This document shows positions 7,081 through 17,030 of a DNA stretch of 56,616 nt, piece by piece (the first letter of the stretch is position 1; each line of letters opens with the position of its first letter). The stretch comes from Mycolicibacillus koreensis. Lineage in GTDB: Bacteria; Actinomycetota; Actinomycetes; Mycobacteriales; Mycobacteriaceae. Both the position numbers and the translations under genes were made by a program. The notes beneath the pieces were generated by a model that made no database searches, had not been told where the DNA came from, and saw only the letters and a list, made by a program, of their open reading frames with translations. The stretch lies in the NCBI RefSeq assembly GCF_002104795.1, contig NZ_NCXO01000027.1, positions 1 through 56,616 of the forward strand, read 5' to 3'.

Positions 7081-10000
7081 TCAGGGCGAGCCGACACCGA
7101 TGAGCACCGGTTTCGGCGGCGCAACCGGGCGGGCCGTGACCACCCTCCGGTCGGGGCCGGGTTCGGCCGGCGCGGTGGAGGGGGCCGCGCCGTCCGAGCC
7201 GCCCGGGGTGTCCTCGGGGTGCGCTGCCTCGGAAACCGCGGGAGCCACGGCGGCCTGCCAACGCTGCGGGAGCACCCGCGGGGCGAGCGCGATCGCCCCG
7301 ACCGCCGCGCCCGACGCGCCGAGCGCCTGGGCCCAGCCGAGCGGGCCGATCGGGGTGCAGCCCAGCAGTTGGCTGATGCCGGGCAGGCTGATGGCCGCGG
7401 CGAACACCGCGAACGATCCGGTGGCCGTCAGCCACACCAGCGGGGCGTGCGAATCCACCAGGGTCTGGGCCAGTTCGGTGCCCACCAGGGTGATCAGCGC
7501 GACGGTGGCCGCCCGCGCCGGACGCCCGGTCAGCGACGCCATCGCCCAGGCCGCCGCGGCGGCCGCCCCGGTGATGCCGCCGCGCACCGCGACAGCACGC
7601 ACCAGCGCCTTCTCGTCGATGCCGTGCACCACCCGCCCGGCCGGTCCGGCCGGGGTGCTCACCGCCACCGCGGTGGCCGGCAGCGCGTCGGTGAGCATGT
7701 TCATCAACAGCAGCTGCCGGTTGTTCAGCGGGGAGGTCCCGGTCAACGCGGTGCCGATCACCCCGAAGATCACCTCGCCGATGTTGCCGCCGAGCAGCCC
7801 GGTCACCGCCAGTTGCACGCCGCGCCACAGCCGCCGGCCCTCGTCGACGGCGTCGGCGAGCGCACCGATGCGCCCGTCGGTGAGCACGATGTCGGCGGTG
7901 GTGTGCGCCGAATCGCTGCCGCGGGCCACCACCCCCAGGCCCACGCTGGCGGCCCGGATCGCCGCGGCGTCGTTGGCGCCGTCACCGACCATGGCGGTGA
8001 CGATGCCGGCCCGCTCCAGGGTCTGCACCACCTGCACCTTGTTCTCCGGGGACATCCGGGCGAAGATCACCCGCTCGGCGACCGCCTGCTCCTGTTGCTT
8101 GCGCGACAAGGTGTTCCACGCCGCGCCGGTGATCACCTGCTCGTCGGTGACCGGCATGCCCAGCTCGGCGGCGATCGCGGTGGCGGTCACCGGGTGATCG
8201 CCGGTGATCAGCCGGATGCCCACCCCGCGCTCGGTGAGATCGGCCAGCAGTTGCGGGGCCTCGGCGCGTGGGGTGTCGGCGATCCCGACGAACCCGACCA
8301 GGCTCAACCCGGCACCGCACAGCCCCTCGACCGCCTCGGCGCCGCCGGCGGCGACGGTGCGCGCCTGGGCGGCGGTGAGCCGACGGCGGGCCACCGCGAG
8401 CACCCGCAGCCCACCGGCGGCGAGTTCGGCGACCTGTTCCGCGGCGTTGGCGGGCGCCTCGGTGCAGGCCGCCAACACCACCTCGGGGGCACCCTTGAGC
8501 ACCAGGTCACGTCCGGACACCGACGCCGACAGCGCCCGCCCGGACCGGAACGGCAGGTGCGCGTCCGGGGTGAGCCAGCGCTGCTCGCCGGGCGGCAGCG
8601 CGGCGGCCGCTTCGATGATCGCCTGGTCGGTGGCGTGCGCGTGGGCGGCGCCGTCGGGCGACGGGGCGGCGTGCACGGCGTCGGCGAGCACCTCGTCGTC
8701 GCTGTATCCGGTCACCGGGTGCACGCCGGTGACCCGCAGCCGGTTCTCGCTGAGGGTCCCGGTCTTGTCGAAGCAGACCACCTCGACCCGGCCGAGCGCT
8801 TCCACCGTGCGCGGGATACGCACCAGGGCACCGAGTTTGCTCAGTCGCTGTCCGGAGGCGTGCTGAGCCAGGGTCGCCATCAGCGGCATCCCCTCGGGCA
8901 CGGCGGCCACCGCCACCGCGATCGCGTTGCCCAGCGCCATCTGCAGGGTGCCGCCGCGCAGCAGACCGAGCAGCCCCACCATGACACCGCCGGCCGCGCT
9001 GGCCGGGAACGCCCGGTTCATCAGCACCGACAGCTGGTGTTGCAGGCCGACCACCGGCAGCTGCCCGGCGGCCAGCTCGGCCGCACGCCGCGCCTGGGTC
9101 TGCGGCCCGACGGCGGTGACGATCGCCAGCGCGGTGCCGGCCACGACGGTGGTTCCGGCGTAGAGCATGCAGCGCCGGTCGGCGAGCTCAGCGCCCGGGG
9201 TCGCCTCGGTGTGCTTCTCCACCGTCAGCGACTCGCCGGTGAGCGAGGATTCGTCGACCTCGAGGTCGGCGGCGGTGATCAGCCGGGCGTCGGCGGGCAC
9301 CACCTCGTTGCTGCGGACCTCGATGAGCATGCCCGGCGCCAGGGATTCGGCGGGCAGTTCGGTGTGGGCGCCGGTGTCGGCGTCGACGGTGCGCGCCGGC
9401 GGGGTCTGGGCGGCGAGTAGCCGGTTGAGCCGGTTCTCGGCCTGCAGTTGCTGGCCGGCGGCGAGCATGCAGTTGCCGATCAGCACCGTTGAGACCATCA
9501 GGGCGTCGACCGGGGAGCCGAGCATGGCGGTGGCCGCCGAACACAGGCCCAGCACCGGCATCAGCGGGTCGGAGAGCTCGGCGCGCACCGCGGTGAGGAA
9601 CTGCCACACCATGTTCGGTGGCGGCTCCGGTGCGGCGACGGCGTCCAGGTCGGCGGCGGGCAAAAGCGCCCGCACCTGCTCGACGGTCATGGCGTGCCAC
9701 TCGTGGGCGGGGGCGGGTCGCGGCGCGCGGACCGCGGTGGCGCGCCGTGCCAGCAGGTAGCCGGAGACCAGCCCGGCCGCCGCGCCGACGGTGACCGATG
9801 CGGGTCCGCGTCCGCCGCGCACCCCGGGCACCATCAGCAGCGCCCCGAGACTGGTGGCGCCGGTGGAGATGGCGATGCCGCGGTCGGTGGCGGTCCGTGC
9901 GGCGGGCAGGGCGTGCAGCACCTGCCACACCGCAGCCAGGTCCGGGGCCAGCAGGTCGGCCTGCCAGGACGGCGCGGCGGTGTCGTCGGCGGGCAGCACC

Positions 10001-11445
10001 CCGATGCCGACGTCGGCCGAGCACAGTGCGCCCGCACCGCTGGCCGACACCACCGCCACGGTGTGCCCGGCGCGCTGCAGCGTGGCCACGGCGTCGGCGA
10101 GCGCGGTGTCGGTGTCGGGGTTGCCGGAGTTGTCGGGGGCGGCGATCAGCTCGTCGAAGGCGGGGCGAAGCTCGTCGAGCACGCCGGTGTCCACCGTGAC
10201 CAGGTGCACCCCGGCGCTGCGGGCCTCGGCGATCAACGCGGTGGCCAGCGGGTGGGCGGCCGGGGCCGACCCGGGCTGGGTGCGCAGGTCGGTGTCGGTG
10301 AGCACCCGCGGGTCGATGAGCAGCGCATCGATGCGGTCGAGTCGGCGCAGGGCGTGCGGGGACAGGGTGAGCACCGCGTGGTCGTCGGCGAGGGCGCGGC
10401 CCAGGGTGGCGGCGAACGCCTCGGTGGTGCTGCGGACCGCTTTCGGGGCGGCCACCACCACCGCGTTGGAGGCCATGGTGAGGTTGCGGGTCAACGCCCC
10501 GACCAGCCCGGCGCCGATCACCTGGGTGAACGCCATCTTGGTGGTGAACCGTTGGGCGGGGCCGTCGGGCAGCGGCACCGGGCGCACCCCGCGGTGCACC
10601 TCGGTGGCGGCGGCGCGGGCCAGGGCCGGTTCGTGGTGGCGCCAGGCCTGCGCGGCGGCCTGGGTTTCGGCGGCTTTGAGGCCCTGCATCGCCACGTCGA
10701 CGGCGAGGTTGGCCGGCGACAGGGTGACGATACGTGCCCCGGTACCCAGCAGCGACAGCGCGGTGTCGGCGGTGCCGGCGCCGAACCGCTCGTGTAATAG
10801 CCGGCGCAGCCACGGCTGGTAGTTGGCGAAGGTGGCGGCGGCGTCGACCGCCAGCGGCGCCGCCGGCAGGCGCAGCATCCGGCCGGTGACCGCGATCGCC
10901 AGCCCGGCGGTGTTCACCGCGACCATCACCCCGCGGGTGACCAACAGCAGTCCGTCGCCGGGCAGGGTGGTGCGATCGGCGCAGGGATGCACCGTGACCG
11001 GGTCGATCGTGTCGAGCAGACCGCACAGCTCCCGCAGCGACGGCGCCGCATCACCGGCGGGGTCCAAATCGATCACGACCCGTTCCAGCGGGTGGTTCAG
11101 GCTGGCCGATTTCACCCCGGGGTGACCGGTGAGCGCGGTGAGCACGCGCTCGCCCCGCTCGGCGCCGTCGGGGCCGGCCAGGCCGGGCACCTCGATCCAG
11201 GCGCGCTGCTCGCCGCGCCAGGCCCGTCGGCCCAGCGGTGTGGCGTCACCGGCGAGCGCTTTGGCGCCCTCGCGCACCGGCAGGGCGGCCAACTGCAGCC
11301 CCGCGGAGGCGACCGCACCGACGGTGTCGGCGGCGCCGGCGGCGCTGCGGGTGGCGGCGTCGACGGCGGAGACCGAGGCACTCAGCGCGGTCCGGATTCC
11401 CCAGGCGAGCGGACGCAGCAGCAGCGGTGTTCGGCTCACGGTCAC
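7081..11445 (-). CDS. Giant P-type cation ATPase (CtpH/CtpI type)
   Basis: This membrane ATPase of about 1454 residues pumps cations and is of the unusually long mycobacterial CtpH/CtpI type. The N-terminal third holds degenerate heavy-metal-associated-like segments (for example WIEVPGLAGPDG…VVIDLD) and an inactive repeat of ATPase-like sequence. The catalytic part has DESSLTGES (actuator), AVAAVPEGMPLMATLA (TM4, PEGMP as in Ca2+/type II pumps), VCFDKTGTL (phosphorylated Asp) and MVGDGANDAAAIRAASVG. Starts GTG 11445 and GTG 11439 are both possible; the first has GGGG four bases upstream. It is divergent from an ArsR metal sensor, which suggests metal-controlled expression. The exact ion is not settled. 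Confidence 0.9.
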   Translation of the reverse strand: MTVSRTPLLLRPLAWGIRTALSASVSAVDAATRSAAGAADTVGAVASAGLQLAALPVREGAKALAGDATPLGRRAWRGEQRAWIEVPGLAGPDGAERGERVLTALTGHPGVKSASLNHPLERVVIDLDPAGDAAPSLRELCGLLDTIDPVTVHPCADRTTLPGDGLLLVTRGVMVAVNTAGLAIAVTGRMLRLPAAPLAVDAAATFANYQPWLRRLLHERFGAGTADTALSLLGTGARIVTLSPANLAVDVAMQGLKAAETQAAAQAWRHHEPALARAAATEVHRGVRPVPLPDGPAQRFTTKMAFTQVIGAGLVGALTRNLTMASNAVVVAAPKAVRSTTEAFAATLGRALADDHAVLTLSPHALRRLDRIDALLIDPRVLTDTDLRTQPGSAPAAHPLATALIAEARSAGVHLVTVDTGVLDELRPAFDELIAAPDNSGNPDTDTALADAVATLQRAGHTVAVVSASGAGALCSADVGIGVLPADDTAAPSWQADLLAPDLAAVWQVLHALPAARTATDRGIAISTGATSLGALLMVPGVRGGRGPASVTVGAAAGLVSGYLLARRATAVRAPRPAPAHEWHAMTVEQVRALLPAADLDAVAAPEPPPNMVWQFLTAVRAELSDPLMPVLGLCSAATAMLGSPVDALMVSTVLIGNCMLAAGQQLQAENRLNRLLAAQTPPARTVDADTGAHTELPAESLAPGMLIEVRSNEVVPADARLITAADLEVDESSLTGESLTVEKHTEATPGAELADRRCMLYAGTTVVAGTALAIVTAVGPQTQARRAAELAAGQLPVVGLQHQLSVLMNRAFPASAAGGVMVGLLGLLRGGTLQMALGNAIAVAVAAVPEGMPLMATLAQHASGQRLSKLGALVRIPRTVEALGRVEVVCFDKTGTLSENRLRVTGVHPVTGYSDDEVLADAVHAAPSPDGAAHAHATDQAIIEAAAALPPGEQRWLTPDAHLPFRSGRALSASVSGRDLVLKGAPEVVLAACTEAPANAAEQVAELAAGGLRVLAVARRRLTAAQARTVAAGGAEAVEGLCGAGLSLVGFVGIADTPRAEAPQLLADLTERGVGIRLITGDHPVTATAIAAELGMPVTDEQVITGAAWNTLSRKQQEQAVAERVIFARMSPENKVQVVQTLERAGIVTAMVGDGANDAAAIRAASVGLGVVARGSDSAHTTADIVLTDGRIGALADAVDEGRRLWRGVQLAVTGLLGGNIGEVIFGVIGTALTGTSPLNNRQLLLMNMLTDALPATAVAVSTPAGPAGRVVHGIDEKALVRAVAVRGGITGAAAAAAWAMASLTGRPARAATVALITLVGTELAQTLVDSHAPLVWLTATGSFAVFAAAISLPGISQLLGCTPIGPLGWAQALGASGAAVGAIALAPRVLPQRWQAAVAPAVSEAAHPEDTPGGSDGAAPSTAPAEPGPDRRVVTARPVAPPKPVLIGVGSP

Positions 11446-11568
11446 GGCACCCCATCGGTTGTCGGTCAACGGCGGCGGGGCGCGGGCGCGGACTCCTCGC
11501 CGCGGGCGCCCCCATTCGGGGCACGAAGCCCCCGCTCGGGACGTCCCCATCCTGACGACACTTCGATG

Positions 11569-11600
11569 GTTGCGCAAATATGCAAATGTGCTGTTGCGCG
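11569..11600. promoter_or_regulatory. Candidate ArsR operator and promoter region
   Basis: The 181-base gap between the ATPase and arsR holds an AT-richer element, TTGCGCAAATATGCAAATG, followed by a second TTGCGC. TTGCGCAA is a perfect palindrome, and GCAAATATGCAAAT contains two GCAAAT copies. This fits the degenerate palindromes bound by ArsR/SmtB regulators near their own genes. Confidence 0.45.
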
Positions 11601-11626
11601 AAGTCCGCCCTTGGCTTTGGGAGAAG

Positions 11627-12013
11627 ATGGGGACCGACGCGACGAAACCTGAAGAACGGCAGCCCGAAACTATGACTTCAGAGCACCCGCACGAGGAGCC
11701 GACCGCGCCGCAGCTGGCGTCGGCCGCCGAGACGTTCGCGCTGCTCAGCAGCCCGGCCCGGTTGCACGTGCTCTGGCTGGCCACCCAGGGGCCCTATGAC
11801 GTGACCACCCTGGCGGGCCGGGCCGGCATCGGCGTGGCCACCATGAGCCAGCACCTGACCAAGCTGCGGCTGGCCGGGCTGATCAACGCCCGCCGTGAGG
11901 GACGTCACCACATCTACACCGTCGACGACCCGCACATTGTCGCCCTGCTGGCGCAGATCTTCGCCCACATCGCCCCGGACGGGAGTCTGGCGCCGGACCC
12001 GCCGCGGACGTGA
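11627..12013 (+). CDS. ArsR/SmtB-family metal-sensing repressor
   Basis: This protein of about 128 residues has a winged-helix ArsR fold: FALLSSPARLHVLWLATQGP, then TTLAGRAGIGVATMSQHLTK (recognition helix) and LINARREGRHHIYTV (wing). The last helix keeps an alpha-5 metal-site pattern, DPH…H with eleven residues between the two His (D-x-H-x10-H), as in SmtB and the nickel/cobalt sensor NmtR. The fourth usual ligand is not in its expected place. ATG 11627 is preferred because of GGGAG upstream; a later ATG (MTSEHPHEEP) is possible. It is divergent from the P-type ATPase gene, which it most likely represses in the absence of metal. Confidence 0.85.
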   Translation: MGTDATKPEERQPETMTSEHPHEEPTAPQLASAAETFALLSSPARLHVLWLATQGPYDVTTLAGRAGIGVATMSQHLTKLRLAGLINARREGRHHIYTVDDPHIVALLAQIFAHIAPDGSLAPDPPRT

Positions 12014-12130
12014 TCCCGGTTAGCACCGCCGATCCGTTCGGGGGACAGAGAAAGTGTCCGAATCACCAACCTGGCCCACTTAGGCTGATGTTGTCCCGGG
12101 CGGCGGGTGAGTAAGGAGAGCAGGTCACTG

Positions 12131-12358
12131 ATGAAACCGACTGTGCAGCGGGTACTTTTCGGTGCTGCCCTGGCGGTCGGCGCCCTGTTCACAGCGAACA
12201 TCGCCCATGCCGCGCCGATGGAGTGGGCGTGGATCGGCCCCTACAGCTCCACCTGGACCTGCGAGCAGGCCCGCGACAGCTGGCCGGTGGCATCCGAACC
12301 GTGCGTGCAACGCGACGACGGCGCCTACTTCTGGGGCCTCCGCCAGGCCACCCCCTAG
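12131..12358 (+). CDS. Small secreted protein with two cysteines
   Basis: This 75-residue protein starts at ATG 12131 with AGGAGAG upstream. A clear signal peptide (MKPTVQRVLFGAALAVGALF…AHA) leaves a mature chain of about 45 residues containing WAWIGPYSSTWTCEQARD and EPCVQRDDGAYFWGL. Two cysteines could form one disulfide. The chain is Trp- and Tyr-rich for its size. Its TAG overlaps the opposite-strand TAG of the serine hydrolase at a CTAG. Homologous tiny exported proteins are common in mycobacteria and have no known role. Confidence 0.75.
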   Translation: MKPTVQRVLFGAALAVGALFTANIAHAAPMEWAWIGPYSSTWTCEQARDSWPVASEPCVQRDDGAYFWGLRQATP

Positions 12359-13191
12359 GTGACCACCTCCCGCAGCACCACCCCGATCTCCCGCATCACC
12401 GCCAGCACCGCATCGCGGGTCTCGTCACGCTCATCGGCCACCCGCCAGTTCGCCACACACGCGTACACCACCCGCCCGGCGGGACCGGAGACCACACCGA
12501 CATCGGCGCGCACCCCGGCGTCGGTGCCGGTCTTGTTGGTCACGCTCAAACCCCGGTCCGAGCCACTGTGGCTGAGGGGATCGAGCCCGAACGCGGACGC
12601 CACCATGCTCAGGTCCAGCCCGTCGGACAGCCACTCCCACACCCGTTCGCTGACCGCGGCGCCGAGCATCCGCCGCTGCGCCAGCGCGGCCATCACGTTC
12701 ACGTAGCCCGCGGCGCTGCCTGTGCTCAACGTCTTCGGCTGTCCTCCGGTACGCACACCGCGGACCTTGTCGTGCAAGCCGATTCCGGTCAGCCCGGCGC
12801 GTTCGGCGACCGCGGCGATCACCTCGATTCCGCCGACCACGTCGATCAGGGCGTTGGTGGCCCAGTTGTCGCTGGCCAGTCCGACCAGTCGCGCCGCGTC
12901 GGCCAGTGCCAGCTCATCGATGCGCAGGTGTTGCCAGATGCCGGAGTCGGCCACCGGCTCGGTGTCGGTGCGTGCAACCGGCTGATCCGGGCTCAGCACG
13001 CCGGCCTCGATCCGGTCGGCGAGCGCGATCAACAGCAGGATCTTGGCCGTGCTCGCCGAAGCGAGCACCGTCGCCGACTCGTGCTCGACGAGCGGCGTTT
13101 CTGGGCCGTCCAGCGGGTGGGCGAGCACACTCCACTGCGCGCCGGGCACAGAGAGCGCCTGGGACAGCCGGGTGTGCTCCGGGGGTATCAC
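12355..13191 (-). CDS. Beta-lactamase-related serine hydrolase
   Basis: This protein of about 278 residues has the class A serine beta-lactamase/transpeptidase layout: S-T-A-K in VLASASTAKILLLIALADR, S-D-N in LVGLASDNWATNALIDVVGG and K-T-G in SVTNKTGTDAG. The omega-loop glutamate that deacylates beta-lactams (E166, usually in an ExxLN context) is not visible between SDN and KTG. There is no signal peptide from the GTG at 13191, which lies two bases after the ackA stop, so it is probably cytosolic and in the ackA operon. An esterase or peptidase role is more likely than drug hydrolysis. Confidence 0.75.
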   Translation of the reverse strand: MIPPEHTRLSQALSVPGAQWSVLAHPLDGPETPLVEHESATVLASASTAKILLLIALADRIEAGVLSPDQPVARTDTEPVADSGIWQHLRIDELALADAARLVGLASDNWATNALIDVVGGIEVIAAVAERAGLTGIGLHDKVRGVRTGGQPKTLSTGSAAGYVNVMAALAQRRMLGAAVSERVWEWLSDGLDLSMVASAFGLDPLSHSGSDRGLSVTNKTGTDAGVRADVGVVSGPAGRVVYACVANWRVADERDETRDAVLAVMREIGVVLREVVT

Positions 13192-13193
13192 CG

Positions 13194-14333
13194 CTAGCCC
13201 AGTACCGCCATGCAGGAACGGGCGATCGCGAGTTCCTCGTTGGTGGGCACCACCAGGACCGTGACCGCCGAGGCGTCGGTGGAGATGGCGCGGATCTCGC
13301 GGGAGTCGGCGGTGTTTAACGCGTCGTCGACCTCGATGCCCAGCGCCCCGAGACCGGCCAGCACGTCGGCGCGCACCAGGGCGTCGTTCTCCCCGACCCC
13401 GGCGGTGAAGCTGAGCACGTCGGCGCCGCCGAGCACCGCCAGGTACGCCCCGATGTACTTGCGCAGCCGGTGGCAGTACACGTCGTAGGCCAGGGTGGCG
13501 GCCTCGTCGCCGGCGTCGATGCGGGCGTGGATCTCCCGAAAATCCACCGCCCCACCGAGACCGAGCATCCCGGAGCGCCGGTTGAGCAGGGTGTCGATCT
13601 CCGCGACGCTCATCTGCGCGGTGCGGTGCAGATAGCCCACCACCCCGGGGTCGATGTCCCCGGAGCGGGTGCCCATCACCAGGCCCTCCATCGGGGTCAT
13701 CCCCATCGAGGTGTCCACCGGTCGGCCCCGGTCGATCGCCGACGCCGACGCCCCGTTGCCCAGGTGCAACACGATCTGGCGCAGCTGGTCGTAGGGACGG
13801 TCGAGGAACGCCGCGGCCTGCTGCGAGACGTATTCGTGGGACTGGCCGTGGAATCCGTAGCGGCGGATGTGCCACCGCTCGGCGACCTCGGCGTCGAGTG
13901 CGTAGTGCGCGGCGGCCGGCGGCAGGTGGTGGAAGAACGCGGTGTCGAACACCGCGATGTGCGCCACGTCGGGTAGTAGCTTGCGGGCCACCTCCATGCC
14001 GAGGACCCCGGGCGGGTTGTGCAGCGGCGCCAACGGTTCCAGCTGATGCATGGTGGCGATCAACTCGTCGGTGACCAACGTGGGTTCGATGAAGCGCCGC
14101 CCGCCGTGTACCGCCCGATGGCCCACGGCCGCCAGGTCGGCGTCGTGCAGGTCGATCCCCGCCTCGCGCAATTGGTCGAACGCCTGCCGCAGTGCGGCCT
14201 CGTGGTCGGGCACCCCGTCGGCTTCGCCGATGCGTTCGACGAGCCCGCTGGCAGCGGTCTCACCCGAACTCGGGCGCACCAGAGCGTATTTGAGGGTGGA
14301 CGATCCGCAGTTGAGGACCAGAACGCTGCTCAC
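13194..14333 (-). CDS. ackA: Acetate kinase
   Basis: This 379-residue AckA converts acetyl phosphate and ADP to acetate and ATP, and the reverse. Visible features are the N-terminal [15 protein letters not shown] phosphate loop, [69 protein letters not shown] and FTAGVGEN. These are the family's signature segments in the correct order. The GTG start at 14333 overlaps the pta stop by four bases (GTGA), so the pair is translationally coupled. The serine hydrolase follows two bases after its stop. Confidence 0.96.
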   Translation of the reverse strand: MSSVLVLNCGSSTLKYALVRPSSGETAASGLVERIGEADGVPDHEAALRQAFDQLREAGIDLHDADLAAVGHRAVHGGRRFIEPTLVTDELIATMHQLEPLAPLHNPPGVLGMEVARKLLPDVAHIAVFDTAFFHHLPPAAAHYALDAEVAERWHIRRYGFHGQSHEYVSQQAAAFLDRPYDQLRQIVLHLGNGASASAIDRGRPVDTSMGMTPMEGLVMGTRSGDIDPGVVGYLHRTAQMSVAEIDTLLNRRSGMLGLGGAVDFREIHARIDAGDEAATLAYDVYCHRLRKYIGAYLAVLGGADVLSFTAGVGENDALVRADVLAGLGALGIEVDDALNTADSREIRAISTDASAVTVLVVPTNEELAIARSCMAVLG

Positions 14334-16423
14334 GGGGTCTCCTGGGCTTGCACGGCGGTGATCGCGACGGTGTTGATGATGTCGTCGACCAGCGCGCCGC
14401 GCGACAGGTCGTTGACCGGTTTGTTCAGCCCCTGCAGCACCGGGCCGATAGCGATCGCCCCGGCGGAGCGCTGCACCGCCTTGTAGGTGTTGTTGCCGGT
14501 GTTGAGATCCGGGAAGATCAGCACGGTGGCCCGCCCGGCGACCTGGGAGTCGGGCATCTTGCCGGCGGCCACGCTGGGTTCGACGGCAGCGTCGTACTGG
14601 ATGGGGCCCTCCACCAACAGATCCGGGTCGCGCTCGCGCACCAGGGCGGTGGCTTCGCGGACCTTGTCGACGTCGGCGCCGGCGCCGGAATCGCCGGTGG
14701 AGTACGACAGCATCGCCACTCGCGCCTCGATGCCGAACTGGGTGGCGGTGCGCGCCGAGGAGATCGCGATGTCGGCGAGTTGTTCGGCGGTCGGGTCGGG
14801 CACCACCGCACAGTCGCCGTAGGCCAGCACCCGGTCGGCCAGACACATCAGGAAGATCGACGACACCGTGGAGATGCCCGGTGCGGTGCGGATGATCTCC
14901 AGGGCGGGGCGCACGGTGTGGGCGGTGGTGTGCATCGCCCCGGACACCATCCCGTCGACCAGGCCGTTATGCACCAGCATCGTCGCGAAATACGACACGT
15001 CGTGCATGAGTTCGTGCGCCCAGTCCAGCGAGACATCCTTGTGTTTGCGCAGCTCGGCGTATTGGGCAGCGAATTCGTCACGCAGCTCGCTGGTTTCGGG
15101 GTTGAGCACCTGCGCCTCGGACAGATCCACTCCGAGTTCGCTGGCCCGCGAACGAATCTCGGCCTCGTCGCCGAGGATGGTCAGATCGGCGACGGACCGC
15201 TGCAACAACCGGCCCGCCGCGTGCAGGATGCGGTCATCGGCCCCCTCGGGCAACACGATGCGTTTACGGTCGGCCCGAGCACGATCCTGCAGTTGGTGGG
15301 TGAACATCTGCGGGGTGATCACACTGGGCATCGGCAACGCGAGCTGATCGAGCAGGTCGGTGACGTCGACGTGGCGCTCCATGAGCTCCAAGGCGGTGTC
15401 GATCTTGCGGTGGGAGGCGGCGGTGACCCGCCCGCGTGCGGTGCCCGCCGCACTGGCGGTGTCGAACGTGCCCGAGCCGGTGGCGATGATCGGCAGCCGC
15501 AGTCCCAGCCCGCTCACGAGTTTTTCGATCGAGGCGTGCAGCGCGAACCCGCCGTTGAGGATCAGGCACGACAGCGATGGGAATCCGTCGGCGGCGTGCG
15601 CGCTGGCCACCGCCAACACGACATCGGAGCGATCACCCGGGGTGATCACCGCGATCGCCTCACGCAGCCGCTCGAGCACATGGTCGGCGGTCATCCCGGC
15701 CACCATCACCCCGGTGACCTCGCGGTCGAGCAGTGCGGCATCCCCGGAGACGACCTGCCCGCCGACCGCGTCGGCCAGCTCACGCACGGTCGGGGCGAAC
15801 AGCAGCGGCTCCTCGGGCAGCACGTAGGTCTTCGGGGCGATGGCGGCCAGCGCTGCGGCGACCGCCTCGAGCTGGTCGGGGTCGCAGCGGTTGGCCACCA
15901 CCGCGGCGGTGTGGGCGTGCTGGGCGGCCAGCTCGCCCAGGCACACCCCGACCACCTGGGCGATCTGCTCGGGGCTGCGGCCGCGGGCGCGGACCGCCAG
16001 CAGCACCGGGGCGCCGAGGTTGACCGCGATGCGGGCGTTGACGCCGAGTTCGGCGGGGCTGGTGACGTCGGTGTAGTCGGAGCCGACGATCACCACGGCG
16101 TCGCAGCGCGCGGCCACGGCGTGATACCGGTCGACGATGTCGGCGATCGCGGCGTCGGGATCGGCGTGCAGGGCGGTGTAGGTGACTCCGACGCTGTCGG
16201 CGTAGTCGACCTCGGCGCTGGCGTGGGCGAGCAGCAGCTCCAGGATGTAGTCGCGGTCCTCGCCGAGGCGGGTGATCGGCCGGAACACCCCGACACGCGC
16301 GACGGTCGCGGTCAGCCGGTGCAGCAGGCCCAGGGCGATGGTGGATTTGCCGGTATCGCCTTCGGGGGCGGCGATGTAGATGGCGCGGGCGGTCCCCGGC
16401 GATGTCGGTGCCTGCGCGGTCAT
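14330..16423 (-). CDS. pta: Phosphate acetyltransferase
   Basis: This 697-residue long-form Pta interconverts acetyl-CoA and acetyl phosphate. Residues 1-330 hold an N-terminal P-loop domain ([20 protein letters not shown]) and the middle DRTGG-like domain. About 380-690 is the catalytic domain, with [19 protein letters not shown] near its start and [59 protein letters not shown] further on. It is coupled to ackA. In M. tuberculosis pta directly follows fgd1, but here three small genes separate them. Confidence 0.96.
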   Translation of the reverse strand: MTAQAPTSPGTARAIYIAAPEGDTGKSTIALGLLHRLTATVARVGVFRPITRLGEDRDYILELLLAHASAEVDYADSVGVTYTALHADPDAAIADIVDRYHAVAARCDAVVIVGSDYTDVTSPAELGVNARIAVNLGAPVLLAVRARGRSPEQIAQVVGVCLGELAAQHAHTAAVVANRCDPDQLEAVAAALAAIAPKTYVLPEEPLLFAPTVRELADAVGGQVVSGDAALLDREVTGVMVAGMTADHVLERLREAIAVITPGDRSDVVLAVASAHAADGFPSLSCLILNGGFALHASIEKLVSGLGLRLPIIATGSGTFDTASAAGTARGRVTAASHRKIDTALELMERHVDVTDLLDQLALPMPSVITPQMFTHQLQDRARADRKRIVLPEGADDRILHAAGRLLQRSVADLTILGDEAEIRSRASELGVDLSEAQVLNPETSELRDEFAAQYAELRKHKDVSLDWAHELMHDVSYFATMLVHNGLVDGMVSGAMHTTAHTVRPALEIIRTAPGISTVSSIFLMCLADRVLAYGDCAVVPDPTAEQLADIAISSARTATQFGIEARVAMLSYSTGDSGAGADVDKVREATALVRERDPDLLVEGPIQYDAAVEPSVAAGKMPDSQVAGRATVLIFPDLNTGNNTYKAVQRSAGAIAIGPVLQGLNKPVNDLSRGALVDDIINTVAITAVQAQETP

Positions 16424-16530
16424 CGTTGGGCTACCACCTCGTGCTCCCCGTCGTGTTCGCCGCCTATCGTCGCATCCTGGGCCGGCTCACGGTGCCGGCG
16501 GGCCGCGCTGCACCCTACGGGAGGACCGCA

Positions 16531-16968
16531 CTACTGGAGGATCGCGGCGAGGGTGCGCCAGCGGCGGTGCCGGTGGCGAAACATCAGCCGGACGAACACC
16601 CTCGTCGGGGCACCGCGCCAGCCGGCTTCGGTGTCGATCTCGTCGGTGTAGCGGCACCGGTCGTCGTCGAGGGGTTCGAAGGTCAACCGGTGGTTCCAGG
16701 TCCGCACGGGCCCTCCGTGCTCATGGGTGTAGATCTCGGTCGCGTCGAGCTGTTTGACGGTGATGTGATGTGTCCAGGACGGGATGAGACCGAACCACCA
16801 CAGTCGCGCCGACCCCTGGGTTCCGACGTCGATGCGGTCCGGGACGTTCAGCCGGTACATGTGCAGAATCGGCCGCAGGACGTAGCGCATCAACTCCGGA
16901 TTGCGGGCGATCCGCGCCGCGGTGGCCGCCGGGATCGGCAACTCGGTGGTAAGGGTGACCTTACTCAT
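16531..16968 (-). CDS. SRPBCC (START-like) domain protein
   Basis: This protein of about 145 residues (MSKVTLTTELPIPAATAARI…) has an N-terminal strand followed by a helical segment, then a run of alternating strands (HHITVKQLDATEIYTHEHGG, WNHRLTFEPLDDDRCRYTDE) and a long C-terminal Arg-rich helix. This is the polyketide-cyclase/dehydrase-like SRPBCC fold that binds hydrophobic ligands. ATG 16968 and an in-frame ATG at 16977 are both possible; neither has a strong ribosome-binding site. It is the first of three genes placed between fgd1 and pta. The ligand is unknown. Confidence 0.7.
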   Translation of the reverse strand: MSKVTLTTELPIPAATAARIARNPELMRYVLRPILHMYRLNVPDRIDVGTQGSARLWWFGLIPSWTHHITVKQLDATEIYTHEHGGPVRTWNHRLTFEPLDDDRCRYTDEIDTEAGWRGAPTRVFVRLMFRHRHRRWRTLAAILQ

Positions 16969-17030
16969 CGGATCCATGGTTCCCGTCGGCGGAGTGGAAC
17001 GCAACCGCGAGCCACCCCGCAGAGTCACCC

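Noticed and set aside
7219..9420. 733-codon open frame antisense to the P-type ATPase
   Set aside because: It is low-complexity (Gly/Arg/His-rich), as expected for the complement of a high-GC gene with strong third-position bias. The minus-strand frame has all the ATPase motifs.
11446..11784. Longer N-terminus of the P-type ATPase up to 11784
   Set aside because: That part is antisense to the ArsR gene, Ser/Arg-rich and without homology-like features. GTG 11445/11439 begins the conserved chain.
14348..16651. 767-codon open frame antisense to pta
   Set aside because: The composition is typical of a shadow frame, while pta on the minus strand is complete and well conserved.
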